From the NCBI GenBank assembly GCA_028284395.1, contig JANQRV010000489.1:1-50925 (forward strand): a stretch of 50,925 bases of DNA. The letters are read 5' to 3'. Below, piece by piece: positions 34,919 through 44,408 of the stretch (its first letter is position 1; each line of letters begins with the position of its first letter). The DNA comes from Saprospiraceae bacterium (GTDB taxonomy: Bacteria; Bacteroidota; Bacteroidia; Chitinophagales; Saprospiraceae). Below the pieces are notes generated by a model, which did no database searches, was not told the DNA's origin, and saw only the letters and a list, made by a program, of their open reading frames with translations. The position numbers and the translations under genes are program-made.

Positions 34919-36214
34919 ATGAATTTTCCGTTTTACATGGCCTGGAATGTTGCCCGAAAAGGAGATAAGTCCTTTTCCCGCCTGATCATTCGGGTGGCTA
35001 TTCTAGCAGTGGCCATCAGCGTGGCGGTCATGATCATTTCGACTGCTTTGATTGCCGGGTTTAAGAATCAAATAACGGATAAGGTCTTTGGTTTTTGGGG
35101 GCACATCCACATTACCGAAACGGACTTGGATCGGATGATGCTCGAGATGTATCCCATCAGTAAAAACCAACCTTTTTATCCCGACCTGGATACGGTGAGT
35201 CAGATTGATTATTTGGCCACAGAAAAGTGGTTGGGCATGGAGGTAGAACGCATCAGGAAAACAAATGGAGGGATAAAGCACATTCAGGTTTTCGCTTTGA
35301 AACCCGGAATCATCCAAGTTGGAAGTGTACTCGAAGCCATCATCCTCAAAGGAATTGATGAAGATTTCGATTGGTCCTTTATGGCGGAATTCATGGTAGA
35401 CGGCAATGCCATTGATCTTAAACCGGGAGAAGTGTCGAGCGATATTCTGATTTCGCAGCAGACGGCCGATCGGCTGGAGGTGGGGGTTGACGATGCTTTT
35501 GTGGTTAATTTTGTACACGAAGGAGCGCAACTCAAGAGAAAGTTCAATATTGCCGGCATCTACAAGACCGGTTTGGAAGAATACGACCGTAATTTTGCGC
35601 TGATTGACATCGGACAAATTCAAAAGTTGTTGCGGTGGTCGGAAAACGAAGTCACCGGTTTTGAAGTATTCGTGGATGACATCGCCGACCTCGATGTTTT
35701 TGATGAATACATCTATTACGAACAGCTGCCCAATAATTTGCGATCCGAGACCATCCGAAGTAAGCACCCCGAGATCTTTGAGTGGCTGGAACTACAAGAC
35801 ATCAATGAAGTTGTCATCCTCGGTCTGATGATCGTCGTAGCCATCATCAATATGGTAACTGCTTTGTTGATACTCATCCTCGAACGGACGAATATGATCG
35901 GAACCCTCAAGGCATTGGGAAGTAGTAATTGGAAAATTCAAAAGATTTTTCTCCATTATGCTGGCTACATCATCCTTGTAGGATTATTATGGGGGAATTT
36001 CCTTGGCATTGGTCTATCGTTGATTCAAGATCATTTCGGACTGATCAAACTCTCAGAAGAAAACTACTACTTACCGGTGGCACCGATCGAATTACAGTTC
36101 TGGCCTATTTTTCTGATTAACCTCGGAACATTGGTTATTACACTTTTGTTTCTCGTACTACCTACCTATCTGATCACGACGATCAGCCCGGTGAAAGCGA
36201 TTAGATTTAAGTGA
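34919..36214 (+). CDS. LolC/LolE-type FtsX-fold ABC permease
   Basis: The 431-residue protein has an N-terminal membrane segment (IIRVAILAVAISVAVMIISTALIAGF), a long periplasmic domain, and three C-terminal segments: VVILGLMIVVAIINMVTALLILI, a second near HYAGYIILVGLLWGNFLGIGL, and a last one ending YLITTISPVKAIRFK. The conserved LILERTNMIGTLKALGSS loop contacts the ATPase. This is the LolC/E plan for lipoprotein release. No ATPase gene is adjacent; it may pair with a LolD elsewhere. It runs almost directly into corA. Confidence 0.88.
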   Translation: MNFPFYMAWNVARKGDKSFSRLIIRVAILAVAISVAVMIISTALIAGFKNQITDKVFGFWGHIHITETDLDRMMLEMYPISKNQPFYPDLDTVSQIDYLATEKWLGMEVERIRKTNGGIKHIQVFALKPGIIQVGSVLEAIILKGIDEDFDWSFMAEFMVDGNAIDLKPGEVSSDILISQQTADRLEVGVDDAFVVNFVHEGAQLKRKFNIAGIYKTGLEEYDRNFALIDIGQIQKLLRWSENEVTGFEVFVDDIADLDVFDEYIYYEQLPNNLRSETIRSKHPEIFEWLELQDINEVVILGLMIVVAIINMVTALLILILERTNMIGTLKALGSSNWKIQKIFLHYAGYIILVGLLWGNFLGIGLSLIQDHFGLIKLSEENYYLPVAPIELQFWPIFLINLGTLVITLLFLVLPTYLITTISPVKAIRFK

Positions 36215-36305
36215 GGAACAGGGGCTGAAACAGTTGCCCTTAAGCAGCAGAAATTGTATGTTTGTGCCTTCGCAATACATTTCGGATATTCTAAATCGCG
36301 GGGCT

Positions 36306-37253
36306 ATGGTCAGGTATTACACGAAAGAAGACGGACGTCTGAAAGAATTGGAAACTCCGGAAGTTTCTTGCTGGATCAATATTTCTCCTCCCTACTCCCA
36401 CGAGGAGCTTGAGAAGATTGCGAATGAATTTGATTTCCCTTTAGATTTTTTGACGGATTCACTGGACATCGATGAGCGGTCCCGGTATGAACGCGAGGAA
36501 GACATCAGGTTGATTGTGGTAAATACGCCGGTTTTAAACGAAATTGAAGAGATCAATTCGGCAATTTACGTCACTGTTCCCATTGGAATTATCCTGACAC
36601 TCGATTGCATCATCACAATTACGGCGTATCAAAACCCGGTACTCGAAAGATTTCTGGAAGACAAGGTGAAGAACTTCGATCCAAGCAATGAGTCTCAATT
36701 TGTGTTGCAAATATTCGAACAGAATGTATTCCGGTTCCTTAACTGTCTTAAAAAACTCAACCGGAAGCGCAATCTAATCGAACAAGAACTGTATGATTCC
36801 AGTCGAAATAAAGAGCTCAAACAGTTGCTCGGCATCGAAAAAAGCTTGGTGTATTTTGTAAACTCATTGAGTGCCAATGAATTGTTAAAGATGAAGATGA
36901 AGCGGACCGATTTTTTAAACATCGGACACAATGAGGATCAGAAAGACCTCTTTGAAGACATTATCATTGATAACAGTCAGGCGTTGGAAATGGCCAATGT
37001 CTATACCAATATCCTGAACGGAACAATGGACGCCTACGGCTCGATTATTTCCAATAACCTGAATATCACCATCCGCAGATTAACCCTGATTACGATCATC
37101 CTCATGGTTCCAACCTTAGTAGCCAGTTTCTATGGAATGAATATTGAAATGCCGTTCCAACAACACGATTACGCATTTGTTTACATCTCTGTTATCTCGG
37201 TTGCCCTCAGTTTGGCAGTTGTACTCTACTTTCAACGCAAGCGACTTTTTTAA
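36306..37253 (+). CDS. corA: CorA-type magnesium/cobalt transporter
   Basis: The 315-residue protein has a cytoplasmic domain and two C-terminal membrane segments with the pore motif YGMN in SFYGMNIEMPFQQHDY, which defines CorA. It lets Mg2+ enter through a pentameric inner-membrane channel. I take the Met at 36306 (MVRYYTKEDGRL) as start, because this is where the family fold begins; 36258 (MFVPSQ) and a TTG at 36234 are alternatives. It follows the permease gene with only a short gap. Confidence 0.9.
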   Translation: MVRYYTKEDGRLKELETPEVSCWINISPPYSHEELEKIANEFDFPLDFLTDSLDIDERSRYEREEDIRLIVVNTPVLNEIEEINSAIYVTVPIGIILTLDCIITITAYQNPVLERFLEDKVKNFDPSNESQFVLQIFEQNVFRFLNCLKKLNRKRNLIEQELYDSSRNKELKQLLGIEKSLVYFVNSLSANELLKMKMKRTDFLNIGHNEDQKDLFEDIIIDNSQALEMANVYTNILNGTMDAYGSIISNNLNITIRRLTLITIILMVPTLVASFYGMNIEMPFQQHDYAFVYISVISVALSLAVVLYFQRKRLF

Positions 37254-37288
37254 GCTCCGACCACCGCTAAAACACTTTCTTTTTCCCG

Positions 37289-37437
37289 TTTTTCACAAAG
37301 TTGAATTTTGCCTGAAATATATTTGAGAAAAAATATAAAAGTTATCCACATTGTTGATAACTTTTGTGTTGGGTTTTAGGGTTTGTTTTTCAGGTGATTA
37401 TGTCAATTACTAACATTTTGTGGAAAACTTATCCACC
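37289..37437. promoter_or_regulatory. Cluster of DnaA-box-like 9-mers
   Basis: Within 150 bp lie TTTTTCACA (37289-37297), the perfect consensus TTATCCACA (37342-37350), TTTTCCACA on the minus strand (37419-37427) and TTATCCACC (37429-37437). The second box is part of an inverted repeat GTTATC/GATAAC (37341-37361) and follows an AT-rich run of about 30 bp. This can be a DnaA-controlled nrd promoter, as in E. coli, or part of a replication origin. It fills much of the 370-bp spacer between corA and nrdB, which holds no gene. Confidence 0.6.
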
Positions 37438-37551
37438 TGTACTAACCCAATCTATTTAATTTGCCATTGCATTCGGGAAAGAAAAAAGACAGAAACGCAA
37501 CTGATCAAATAAAACAAATAGAATTAGCCATCGTTTTCCTAAATGCATTCT

Positions 37552-37583
37552 TTTGCAAGGAAAAGTTTTTTGAATTATTTTTG
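37552..37583 (+). promoter_or_regulatory. Consensus promoter for nrdBA
   Basis: TTTG at 37552-37555, a 20-bp spacer and TATTTTTG at 37576-37583 match the Bacteroidota promoter consensus. Transcription would start near 37590, about 34 nt before the nrdB ATG. Confidence 0.75.
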
Positions 37584-37623
37584 TAACCAAAATGTTTAAA
37601 GGAGCTGTTAAAAGATCGATACT

Positions 37624-38607
37624 ATGAGTGAAGTAGCTAAGCGTGAACCTATTCTAGCGGAAAATCCCAACCGGTTCGTATTATTTCCGATAGAGCATGA
37701 TGATATATGGTCTTTTTATAAAAAATCGGAGGCGAGTTTTTGGACGGCAGAAGAGATTGATCTGTCGGCGGATTTGACAGATTGGAATAAGAAGCTAAAC
37801 GACAACGAGCGTCATTTCATCAAACACGTATTAGCTTTTTTTGCGGCGAGTGATGGAATTGTAAATGAAAACCTGGCCGAGAATTTTGTAAGCGAAGTTC
37901 AGTATACGGAAGCAAAGTTCTTTTATGGTTTTCAGATAATGATGGAGAACATTCATTCTGAGACCTATTCTCTCTTGATCGATACCTACATCAGCGATCC
38001 AAAGGAGAAAGACTTCCTTTTTAACGCCATTGAAAACTTACCCTGCGTCAAGAAAAAGGCGGATTGGGCTTTGCGTTGGATCGAGAATGGTTCTTTCGCC
38101 GAGCGACTGATTGCTTTTGCAGCGGTGGAGGGCATCTTTTTCTCCGGTTCGTTTTGTTCCATTTTTTGGTTGAAGAAGCGGGGGTTGATGCCGGGATTGT
38201 CGTTTTCCAATGAACTCATCTCAAGGGATGAAGGAATGCATTGTGATTTTGCCTGTCTTTTGTACAATGACCACATCGTACACAAATTGGCACCAGAAAC
38301 CATACGCAGGATGATCACGGATGCGGTCAGTATTGAACAGGAGTTCGTTTCGGAGTCATTGCCAGTCAATCTCATTGGTATGAATGCCGACCTCATGCGT
38401 CAATACATCGAATTTGTGGCCGATCGATTACTGGTAGCACTTAAACAGGATAAAGTATATGGTGTCGAAAATCCCTTCCCCTGGATGGACCTGATTTCAC
38501 TGCAGGGAAAAACTAATTTCTTTGAAAAACGGGTGGCCGATTACCAAAAGGCGGGAGTGATGACCGAACGGGAAAAACAAGTTTTCAGCCTCGATGAGGA
38601 ATTTTAG
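37624..38607 (+). CDS. nrdB: Ribonucleoside-diphosphate reductase small subunit NrdB
   Basis: The 327-residue protein contains the ferritin-like diiron site of class I R2: [15 protein letters not shown], then [11 protein letters not shown] with Glu108, His111 and the probable radical Tyr115 in the canonical E-x2-H-x3-Y spacing. It holds the tyrosyl radical that starts ribonucleotide reduction in NrdA. The sequence is closer to the eukaryote-like R2 type than to the E. coli one. It precedes nrdA, the reverse of the E. coli gene order, with a 61-bp gap. Confidence 0.95.
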   Translation: MSEVAKREPILAENPNRFVLFPIEHDDIWSFYKKSEASFWTAEEIDLSADLTDWNKKLNDNERHFIKHVLAFFAASDGIVNENLAENFVSEVQYTEAKFFYGFQIMMENIHSETYSLLIDTYISDPKEKDFLFNAIENLPCVKKKADWALRWIENGSFAERLIAFAAVEGIFFSGSFCSIFWLKKRGLMPGLSFSNELISRDEGMHCDFACLLYNDHIVHKLAPETIRRMITDAVSIEQEFVSESLPVNLIGMNADLMRQYIEFVADRLLVALKQDKVYGVENPFPWMDLISLQGKTNFFEKRVADYQKAGVMTEREKQVFSLDEEF

Positions 38608-38668
38608 AGTTGCATAAAAAGCTTTCAACTTACTGATACTATTCAAAAATTTTAAAATCCCACACATT

Positions 38669-41074
38669 ATGCAAGTCATCAAAAGAAGCGGCAAACTCGA
38701 GGATGTCAGTTTCGATAAAATTACCGCCAGGATCAAGAGGCTTTGTTACGGTTTGGAAACCGACTACGTCGATTACATCGAGATTTCCAAAAAAGTGATC
38801 CAGGGGTTATACGACGGCGTCACCACTACCGAACTGGATAATCTTGCTGCTGAAACGGCAGCCACTATGGCTACGGATCATCCAGACTACGCACTACTGG
38901 CAGCACGGATTGCGATTTCCAACTTACACAAGAACACGAAAAAGTCTTTTACGCAGACCATCAAAGCACTGTATAAGTACATTGATCCAAAGACGGGAGA
39001 AAAGGCCGGTTTAATTGGTGAAGATACCTACAACATCATTCTCAACCACAAGGATGAATTGGATTCGGCCATCATCTACGACCGCGATTACAACTTTGAT
39101 TACTTTGGATTTAAGACCCTGGAAAGATCTTATCTCCTGAGAATGGACGGCAATGTCGTAGAACGGCCACAACACATGTTGATGCGGGTAGCCGTTGGGA
39201 TCCATGGAGAAGACATTGGATCGGCAGTAGAAACCTACAACTACATGTCTGAAAAGTGGTTTGTCCACGCCACACCGACTTTGTTTAATGCGGGTACTCC
39301 AAAGCCCCAATTGTCATCCTGCTTTTTATTGTCGATGACGGACGACAGCATCTCCGGTATTTTTGAGACTTTATCGCGTTGTGCCAAAATTTCACAGTCT
39401 GCCGGAGGCATCGGGGTTAGCATTCACAACATTCGAGCCAAGGGCAGTTATATCAAAGGTACCGGCGGCACATCAAATGGTATTATTCCGATGCTAAGGG
39501 TATATAATGATACCGCTCGGTATGTTGATCAGGGAGGTGGAAAGAGGAAAGGGGCCTTCGCTGTATACTTGGAGCCTTGGCATGCAGATGTATTTGATTT
39601 CCTGGAGCTTAAGAAAAATCATGGCAAAGAAGAATTAAGGGCCAGAGACTTGTTTTACGCCATGTGGATTCCGGATTTGTTCATGGAGCGAGTCAAACAA
39701 GACGGTGATTGGTCTTTGTTTTGTCCCAATGAGTCGCCCGGTCTCTACGACAGCTATGGAGGAGAATTTGAAGCTTTGTACCACAAATACGAAGAAGAGG
39801 GGAGAGCCCGGAAAGTGGTAAAGGCCCAGGAGTTGTGGTTTGCCATACTCGAGTCTCAGATCGAAACCGGTACGCCTTATATACTTTATAAGGATGCGGC
39901 CAACCGAAAGTCGAATCAGAAGAACCTCGGAACCATCCGTTCCAGTAATTTGTGCACTGAGATCATGGAGTACACCTCACCGGATGAGGTAGCGGTCTGT
40001 AATTTGGCTTCGATCTCTCTACCGAAGTTTGTCAAAGAAGACAGGACCTTCGACTTCGAAAAGTTGTATGAAATAACCCGGGTAGTTACCCGGAATTTGA
40101 ATAAGATCATCGATGTCAATTACTACCCGATCGAAGAGGCACGAAATTCCAACATGCGGCACCGTCCCATTGGGATTGGGGTACAGGGCTTGGCCGATGC
40201 TTACATTTTAATGCGGTTTGCCTTTGACAGCAAGGAAGCGAAGAGACTGAATAAGGAAATCTTCGAAACGATGTACTTCGCGGCATTGACGGAATCCTGC
40301 GAATTGGCTGGTCGAGATGGGCATTATGAAAGTTATAAAGGGTCGCCGGTCAGCAAAGGGGAATTACAGTATGACATGTGGGGAGTAACCCCGAGTGATC
40401 GTTGGAATTGGAGCGATCTGAAGAAGAAAATCAAAAAACAGGGCGTTCGCAATAGTCTATTGCTGGCACCGATGCCTACGGCTTCTACTTCACAGATTCT
40501 CGGGAATAACGAGTGTTTCGAACCGTATACCTCGAATATTTACTCCCGACGTACGTTATCGGGCGAGTACATTGTACTGAATAAACATCTTTTGAAGGAC
40601 CTCATTGGCTTGGGACTCTGGAATAATGAGATGAAACAGAAATTGATGGCGGCAAATGGTTCGATCCAGAATTTCCCGGAGATCCCGGATGACCTGAAGC
40701 AAATGTATAAGACCGTCTGGGAAATCAGCCAGAAAGTGATTATTGACCAAGCAGCGGACCGTGGGGCCTACATTTGCCAGAGCCAAAGTATGAACCTCTT
40801 CGTCGAGAATCCAAACTTTGGCAAGCTATCTTCCATGCATTTCTACGCCTGGGAAAGAGGTTTGAAAACGGGGATGTACTACCTCAGGTCAAAAGCAGCC
40901 ACGGACCCAATCAAGTTTACGGTCAGCCAAAAAGCGCAACAAGAGGTGATCAAAGGTAGAAATGGAAGCGGAACACAAATCAACACTATGAATGATACTT
41001 CATCCAACGATACAGACGTCCAGGGAGCAGTATGTGATCTGGATGATCCTGATTGCTTAATGTGTGGGAGCTAA
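38669..41074 (+). CDS. nrdA: Ribonucleoside-diphosphate reductase large subunit NrdA
   Basis: The 801-residue protein begins with an ATP-cone ([22 protein letters not shown]) that senses ATP/dATP, then the R1 barrel with the active-site cysteines: LSSCFLL, and NLCTEI with [12 protein letters not shown]. The C-terminus ends [13 protein letters not shown], the redox cysteine pair that is re-reduced by thioredoxin. It makes deoxyribonucleotides with NrdB. A strong terminator follows at 41119. Confidence 0.96.
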   Translation: MQVIKRSGKLEDVSFDKITARIKRLCYGLETDYVDYIEISKKVIQGLYDGVTTTELDNLAAETAATMATDHPDYALLAARIAISNLHKNTKKSFTQTIKALYKYIDPKTGEKAGLIGEDTYNIILNHKDELDSAIIYDRDYNFDYFGFKTLERSYLLRMDGNVVERPQHMLMRVAVGIHGEDIGSAVETYNYMSEKWFVHATPTLFNAGTPKPQLSSCFLLSMTDDSISGIFETLSRCAKISQSAGGIGVSIHNIRAKGSYIKGTGGTSNGIIPMLRVYNDTARYVDQGGGKRKGAFAVYLEPWHADVFDFLELKKNHGKEELRARDLFYAMWIPDLFMERVKQDGDWSLFCPNESPGLYDSYGGEFEALYHKYEEEGRARKVVKAQELWFAILESQIETGTPYILYKDAANRKSNQKNLGTIRSSNLCTEIMEYTSPDEVAVCNLASISLPKFVKEDRTFDFEKLYEITRVVTRNLNKIIDVNYYPIEEARNSNMRHRPIGIGVQGLADAYILMRFAFDSKEAKRLNKEIFETMYFAALTESCELAGRDGHYESYKGSPVSKGELQYDMWGVTPSDRWNWSDLKKKIKKQGVRNSLLLAPMPTASTSQILGNNECFEPYTSNIYSRRTLSGEYIVLNKHLLKDLIGLGLWNNEMKQKLMAANGSIQNFPEIPDDLKQMYKTVWEISQKVIIDQAADRGAYICQSQSMNLFVENPNFGKLSSMHFYAWERGLKTGMYYLRSKAATDPIKFTVSQKAQQEVIKGRNGSGTQINTMNDTSSNDTDVQGAVCDLDDPDCLMCGS

Positions 41075-41118
41075 GCATTGAATATTAAGTCTTAATTCAA
41101 CTTGCTGATGCTTATTCT

Positions 41119-41153
41119 GGTGGACTGTTGCGATACAGTTCACCTTTTTTTTT
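41119..41153 (+). terminator. Intrinsic terminator of nrdBA
   Basis: GGTGGACTGT (41119-41128) pairs with ACAGTTCACC (41135-41144) with one G-U pair and a 6-nt loop, followed by nine T residues (41145-41153). It lies 45 bp after the nrdA stop. Confidence 0.88.
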
Positions 41154-41529
41154 GATTTTGTTACCTTTATTGAAAGTTGTTCATAGCTTTCTTGTCGGAC
41201 AAAAAATGCTGTTTTTTGGCATCAGGAGAAAACTTTGGACAACTTCATAAAATAAAATTCAATCTTTTGCATTATTAGTTGTAGATCACGTCTATCCAAT
41301 CAAGTTCACTGAAGGGAAACCATTTTTCAGCAAACGCTGCCAGTCGGCATATTATGCCTGTGTCTACCTATCTCTTAGATTGTGATGTATTGAATTTGGC
41401 AGCTAGGTAAGTATTCCCATTTCCAGAAAAGCTATTTGTTTAAATAGATAACACACACACTATGAAGGCTAAAGCGCCATTTTAAAAAAATGAGCCACGG
41501 CAACTGTGTCGAGGCAAAATTTAGAGGCT
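41154..41529. other. Non-coding spacer upstream of the TSP3 barrel gene
   Basis: These 376 bp after the nrd terminator hold no gene I can support and no exact -7 consensus. There are near matches such as CAATCTTTTG (near 41260) and GAATTTG (near 41392). An ACACACAC run ends just before the next gene's leader. Confidence 0.5.
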
Positions 41530-42714
41530 ATGAGGATACAAATCACAAAGGTCGCTGTGGTTTTATGGGCAATAATGACACCGATAACAGTGTTTTGCCA
41601 ATCCAAATTGCAGAGTGGTATTTTTCTTGGGGGCGCCAACTATCAAGGCGATTTGGTAGAGACGTTACCGCCCTACCCGGGGGAAACCCGATTTGGAATT
41701 GGCATTACCAATCATTATAGTTTGAGTCCGTATTTTAAGTTGCGTGGCCAATTATTTTTCGGAAAAATTGGAGGCACTGATCTAAATTCAAGCGAAGAGG
41801 GAGGTCGACGCAGGAGGAATTTCAGCTTTGAGTCCTCCATTGGCGAATTGGCATTGATGTTGGAATGGTCGCCATTTGCCATGACACGGGACAGTTTATC
41901 CGTTGCTCGCCCCAGAAGTATTTCTCCCTACCTGGTCGCCGGCCTGGGGGTCGCCCGCTTCAATGCCAAGAATTCATTCGATACCACGGTCGGTAACGGT
42001 TTCATTCAAAAGATAGAAAAAGATAAAAGTGCAATGGCAGAGCAGGGAGCCAACCTCGTCATTCCCATTACCGGAGGTCTGCTGTTCAATATTAGTAAGT
42101 CATTGGAGTTGGGATTGGAAGGAGGTGCGCGGATGACCTTTACGGACTACGTTGATGGGGTCAGTGTTTCCGGAAATCCGGATGTCAATGACTGGTATTG
42201 GTTTGCCGGGGCAAATCTGAGAATCCGATTTCAGCCTAAGGACTCTGATCGGGACGGAATCATAGATAAGGAAGACAATTGTCCGAAGGAGGAAGGAGGA
42301 CTCGAAACCAATGGCTGTCCGGATACGGACGGTGATGGCATCGGTGATACTGCCGATTTATGTCCCAACATCTTTGGTCTCCCCGCATTTAACGGCTGCC
42401 CGGATACGGATGGTGACGGCGTCGAAGATGTACTGGATGACTGTCCAGAATTGGCTGGTGTTGCTTCTACTGGCGGCTGTCCGGATCAAGATTTGGACGC
42501 CATTCCCGATTTAGCGGACGACTGTCCAAAACTCGCCGGAACCCTCCTGGGCAACGGCTGTCCGTTGTTTGATTTGAATGGCAATGGCACCATCGAGGAC
42601 GAAATGGAAATTCAATATTCTAAATACTCTAAATTTTCACAACAGCTGAAGAAGCAACGGTCCAAATACCAATGGTTGAAATCAACCCGGATTTGGTCCC
42701 TAATAAAATGGTAA
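41530..42714 (+). CDS. Outer membrane beta-barrel protein with thrombospondin type 3 repeats, no OmpA domain
   Basis: The 394-residue product has a signal peptide (MRIQITKVAVVLWAIMTP, start at 41530 rather than the GTG at 41506), then a barrel of about 210 residues with SGIFLGGANYQGDL near its start, resembling DUF6089 proteins. From about residue 235 come four calcium-binding repeats of the type DSDRDGIIDKEDNCP / GCPDTDGDGI. Such proteins normally continue into an OmpA peptidoglycan-binding domain; here the chain ends with a short basic tail (QLKKQRSKYQWLKSTR). It is paralogous to the barrel encoded 267 bp downstream. Confidence 0.83.
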   Translation: MRIQITKVAVVLWAIMTPITVFCQSKLQSGIFLGGANYQGDLVETLPPYPGETRFGIGITNHYSLSPYFKLRGQLFFGKIGGTDLNSSEEGGRRRRNFSFESSIGELALMLEWSPFAMTRDSLSVARPRSISPYLVAGLGVARFNAKNSFDTTVGNGFIQKIEKDKSAMAEQGANLVIPITGGLLFNISKSLELGLEGGARMTFTDYVDGVSVSGNPDVNDWYWFAGANLRIRFQPKDSDRDGIIDKEDNCPKEEGGLETNGCPDTDGDGIGDTADLCPNIFGLPAFNGCPDTDGDGVEDVLDDCPELAGVASTGGCPDQDLDAIPDLADDCPKLAGTLLGNGCPLFDLNGNGTIEDEMEIQYSKYSKFSQQLKKQRSKYQWLKSTRIWSLIKW

Positions 42715-42882
42715 AGGCCGAACCCTTTTAGGTTTGTTCACCGTATAAGTTTACCAATTGCCAGCCCCGGTATTTTGCTCCTCAAGCTTTATCCCAGTAA
42801 AAGTCTTTTGTTGTAGGTCTATTGTTATCACATTTAATGTGTTAAGGTTTTTGATTCTGTATTTTATGAATTAAAAAATTTT

Positions 42883-42938
42883 TAAATTTGTGGTATTGAC
42901 CTCTCACATGATCTATCAATCGCCTCCCTATATAGATC
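42883..42938 (+). promoter_or_regulatory. -7 box and leader hairpin upstream of the second barrel gene
   Basis: TAAATTTG at 42883-42890 fits the -7 consensus, though no TTG lies at the ideal distance. The putative leader contains GATCTAT (42910-42916) and ATAGATC (42932-42938), exact inverted arms with a 15-nt loop. Confidence 0.4.
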
Positions 42939-42981
42939 GTTGTAATCGATTTTCATCATAGTCCCTTAATCTAACATCGTC

Positions 42982-43671
42982 ATGAAAAATTTGCTATTAA
43001 CAATTCTTCTAATCTTCACCTTTTTGTCATGTATTGAAGCTCAGAAAAAACCCAAGGCCACTTCCTACTGGGAAGCCGGTGTATTTCTGGGGTTGGCCAC
43101 TTACCAGGGAGATTTAGCTTCGCAGCAATTTCCCCTTTCCGAATCTAATTTTGCACTGGCACTTTCTGCCCGTTCCAGCCTGGCGGAGAATTTTGCTTTG
43201 AGAGGCAATCTTACGTTTACCCGCTTAAGCGACGAAGATGTTCACGAAGGCCGCGGTTATAGCTTTCGTACTTCCATCATGGAATTATCCGCACTGGGAG
43301 AGTGGGAACCTCTAGAAATGGCCCGTCATAGAATGGGCGGCAAGAAGAAGTTCTTTGTTTCTCCATTTGGTTACGTTGGAGCAGCCATTGCCTTTGTCAA
43401 TCCACAAGCATTGTTTCCCGAAGGTTTTAAAGCTGGAGACCGTTCACCGGTTGAGCAAGATCGCATTAACGGCGAAGGCCAAGCCAAATTGGCGATTCCA
43501 ATGGGGCTTGGGGTAAAATTTGACTTCGGTCAGAATTTCATTCTGCAGGGAGAAACAAGCGTGCGATTGCCATTTGATGATTACCTGGACGGCATCAGTA
43601 TGTCTGCAAATCCAGATAAGAACGACGTCTACTGGTTTTCCGGAGTTTCTCTGATGTTTACAATGAAGTAA
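42982..43671 (+). CDS. DUF6089-like outer membrane beta-barrel protein
   Basis: The 229-residue protein has a lipid- or signal-type N-terminus (MKNLLLTILLIFTFLSCIEAQ) and a barrel that is clearly related to the barrel part of the previous gene product: AGVFLGLATYQGDL against SGIFLGGANYQGDL, and the shared late segments DYLDGISMSANPDKNDVYWF and DYVDGVSVSGNPDVNDWYWF. It lacks thrombospondin repeats. The function is unknown; the pair looks like a tandem duplication with gain or loss of the repeat tail. Its stop overlaps the convergent sirtuin gene by 14 bp. Confidence 0.82.
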   Translation: MKNLLLTILLIFTFLSCIEAQKKPKATSYWEAGVFLGLATYQGDLASQQFPLSESNFALALSARSSLAENFALRGNLTFTRLSDEDVHEGRGYSFRTSIMELSALGEWEPLEMARHRMGGKKKFFVSPFGYVGAAIAFVNPQALFPEGFKAGDRSPVEQDRINGEGQAKLAIPMGLGVKFDFGQNFILQGETSVRLPFDDYLDGISMSANPDKNDVYWFSGVSLMFTMK

Positions 43672-44353
43672 GCAATTCATCTACTACTTTGCGAACTCCG
43701 GTCGAGGCCACTTCTTCCACAATGGTGAGGTTCTTTGAACTACTTAATTCATAATTGATGGAAGGCTTTGGATCGATGTAATAGACCTGGGCATAAGGTG
43801 GAGCATAACCCACCAGGCCGGCGGCCGGATACACTTGCATGGAGGTGCCAATGATGAGAATAACATCGGCTTGAGAGGTCACAATGGCCGCTTTTTCCAG
43901 CATTGGCACCATTTCTCCAAACCAGACAATATGAGGTCTCAACTGACTTCCCAGGCGACAATGATCGCCTTCCACCAGGTCTCCTTTCCAATCCAGTACG
44001 ATGGTTTCGTCGACAGTGCTTCTCACCTTAAATAGTTCACCGTGGAGGTGTATGATATCGGTACTTCCCGCCCTTTCGTGCAGATCGTCGATGTTTTGAG
44101 TAACAATGGTTACGTTGTATTTAGCCTCCAATTCAGTGAGTGCTATATGCCCGGCGTTGGGGTTGACTTCGTGTAGTTGACGTCGCCTTTGATTGTAGAA
44201 ATCCAGTACAAGTGGCCGGTTCCTGCGCCAACCCTCGGGTGAAGCGACGTCCTGTATGTCGTGATTTTCCCATAGACCATCAGCATCCCGGAAGGTTTTG
44301 ATGCCACTTTCTGCACTGATTCCTGCACCCGATAGTACCACGATTTTTTTCAT
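43658..44353 (-). CDS. cobB: Sir2 family NAD-dependent protein deacylase
   Basis: The 231-residue sirtuin has GAGISAESGI, TFRDADGLWE, TQNIDDLHERAG and HLHGEL with the catalytic His. FYNQRR carries the Tyr-x-x-Arg pair that marks sirtuins able to remove succinyl or malonyl groups. The zinc-binding cysteines are absent: only one Cys lies in the whole region between VRSTVDETIVLDWK and RPHIVWFGE. It probably reverses lysine acylation in the cytoplasm using NAD+. Expression and substrate are not visible from the sequence. Confidence 0.9.
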   Translation of the reverse strand: MKKIVVLSGAGISAESGIKTFRDADGLWENHDIQDVASPEGWRRNRPLVLDFYNQRRRQLHEVNPNAGHIALTELEAKYNVTIVTQNIDDLHERAGSTDIIHLHGELFKVRSTVDETIVLDWKGDLVEGDHCRLGSQLRPHIVWFGEMVPMLEKAAIVTSQADVILIIGTSMQVYPAAGLVGYAPPYAQVYYIDPKPSINYELSSSKNLTIVEEVASTGVRKVVDELLTSL

Positions 44354-44408
44354 GTATTTGGAATTTTGTATTGAAATTTATATCCACCTGAATGAACGAC
44401 CAATTGGT

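Noticed and set aside
35003..35767. 254-codon minus-strand frame opposite the LolC/FtsX gene
   Set aside because: It is a shadow of the permease reading frame.
37254..37623. NrdR boxes upstream of nrdB
   Set aside because: The repeats fit DnaA boxes better, and no ACACTATATNTAGTGT-like element was seen.
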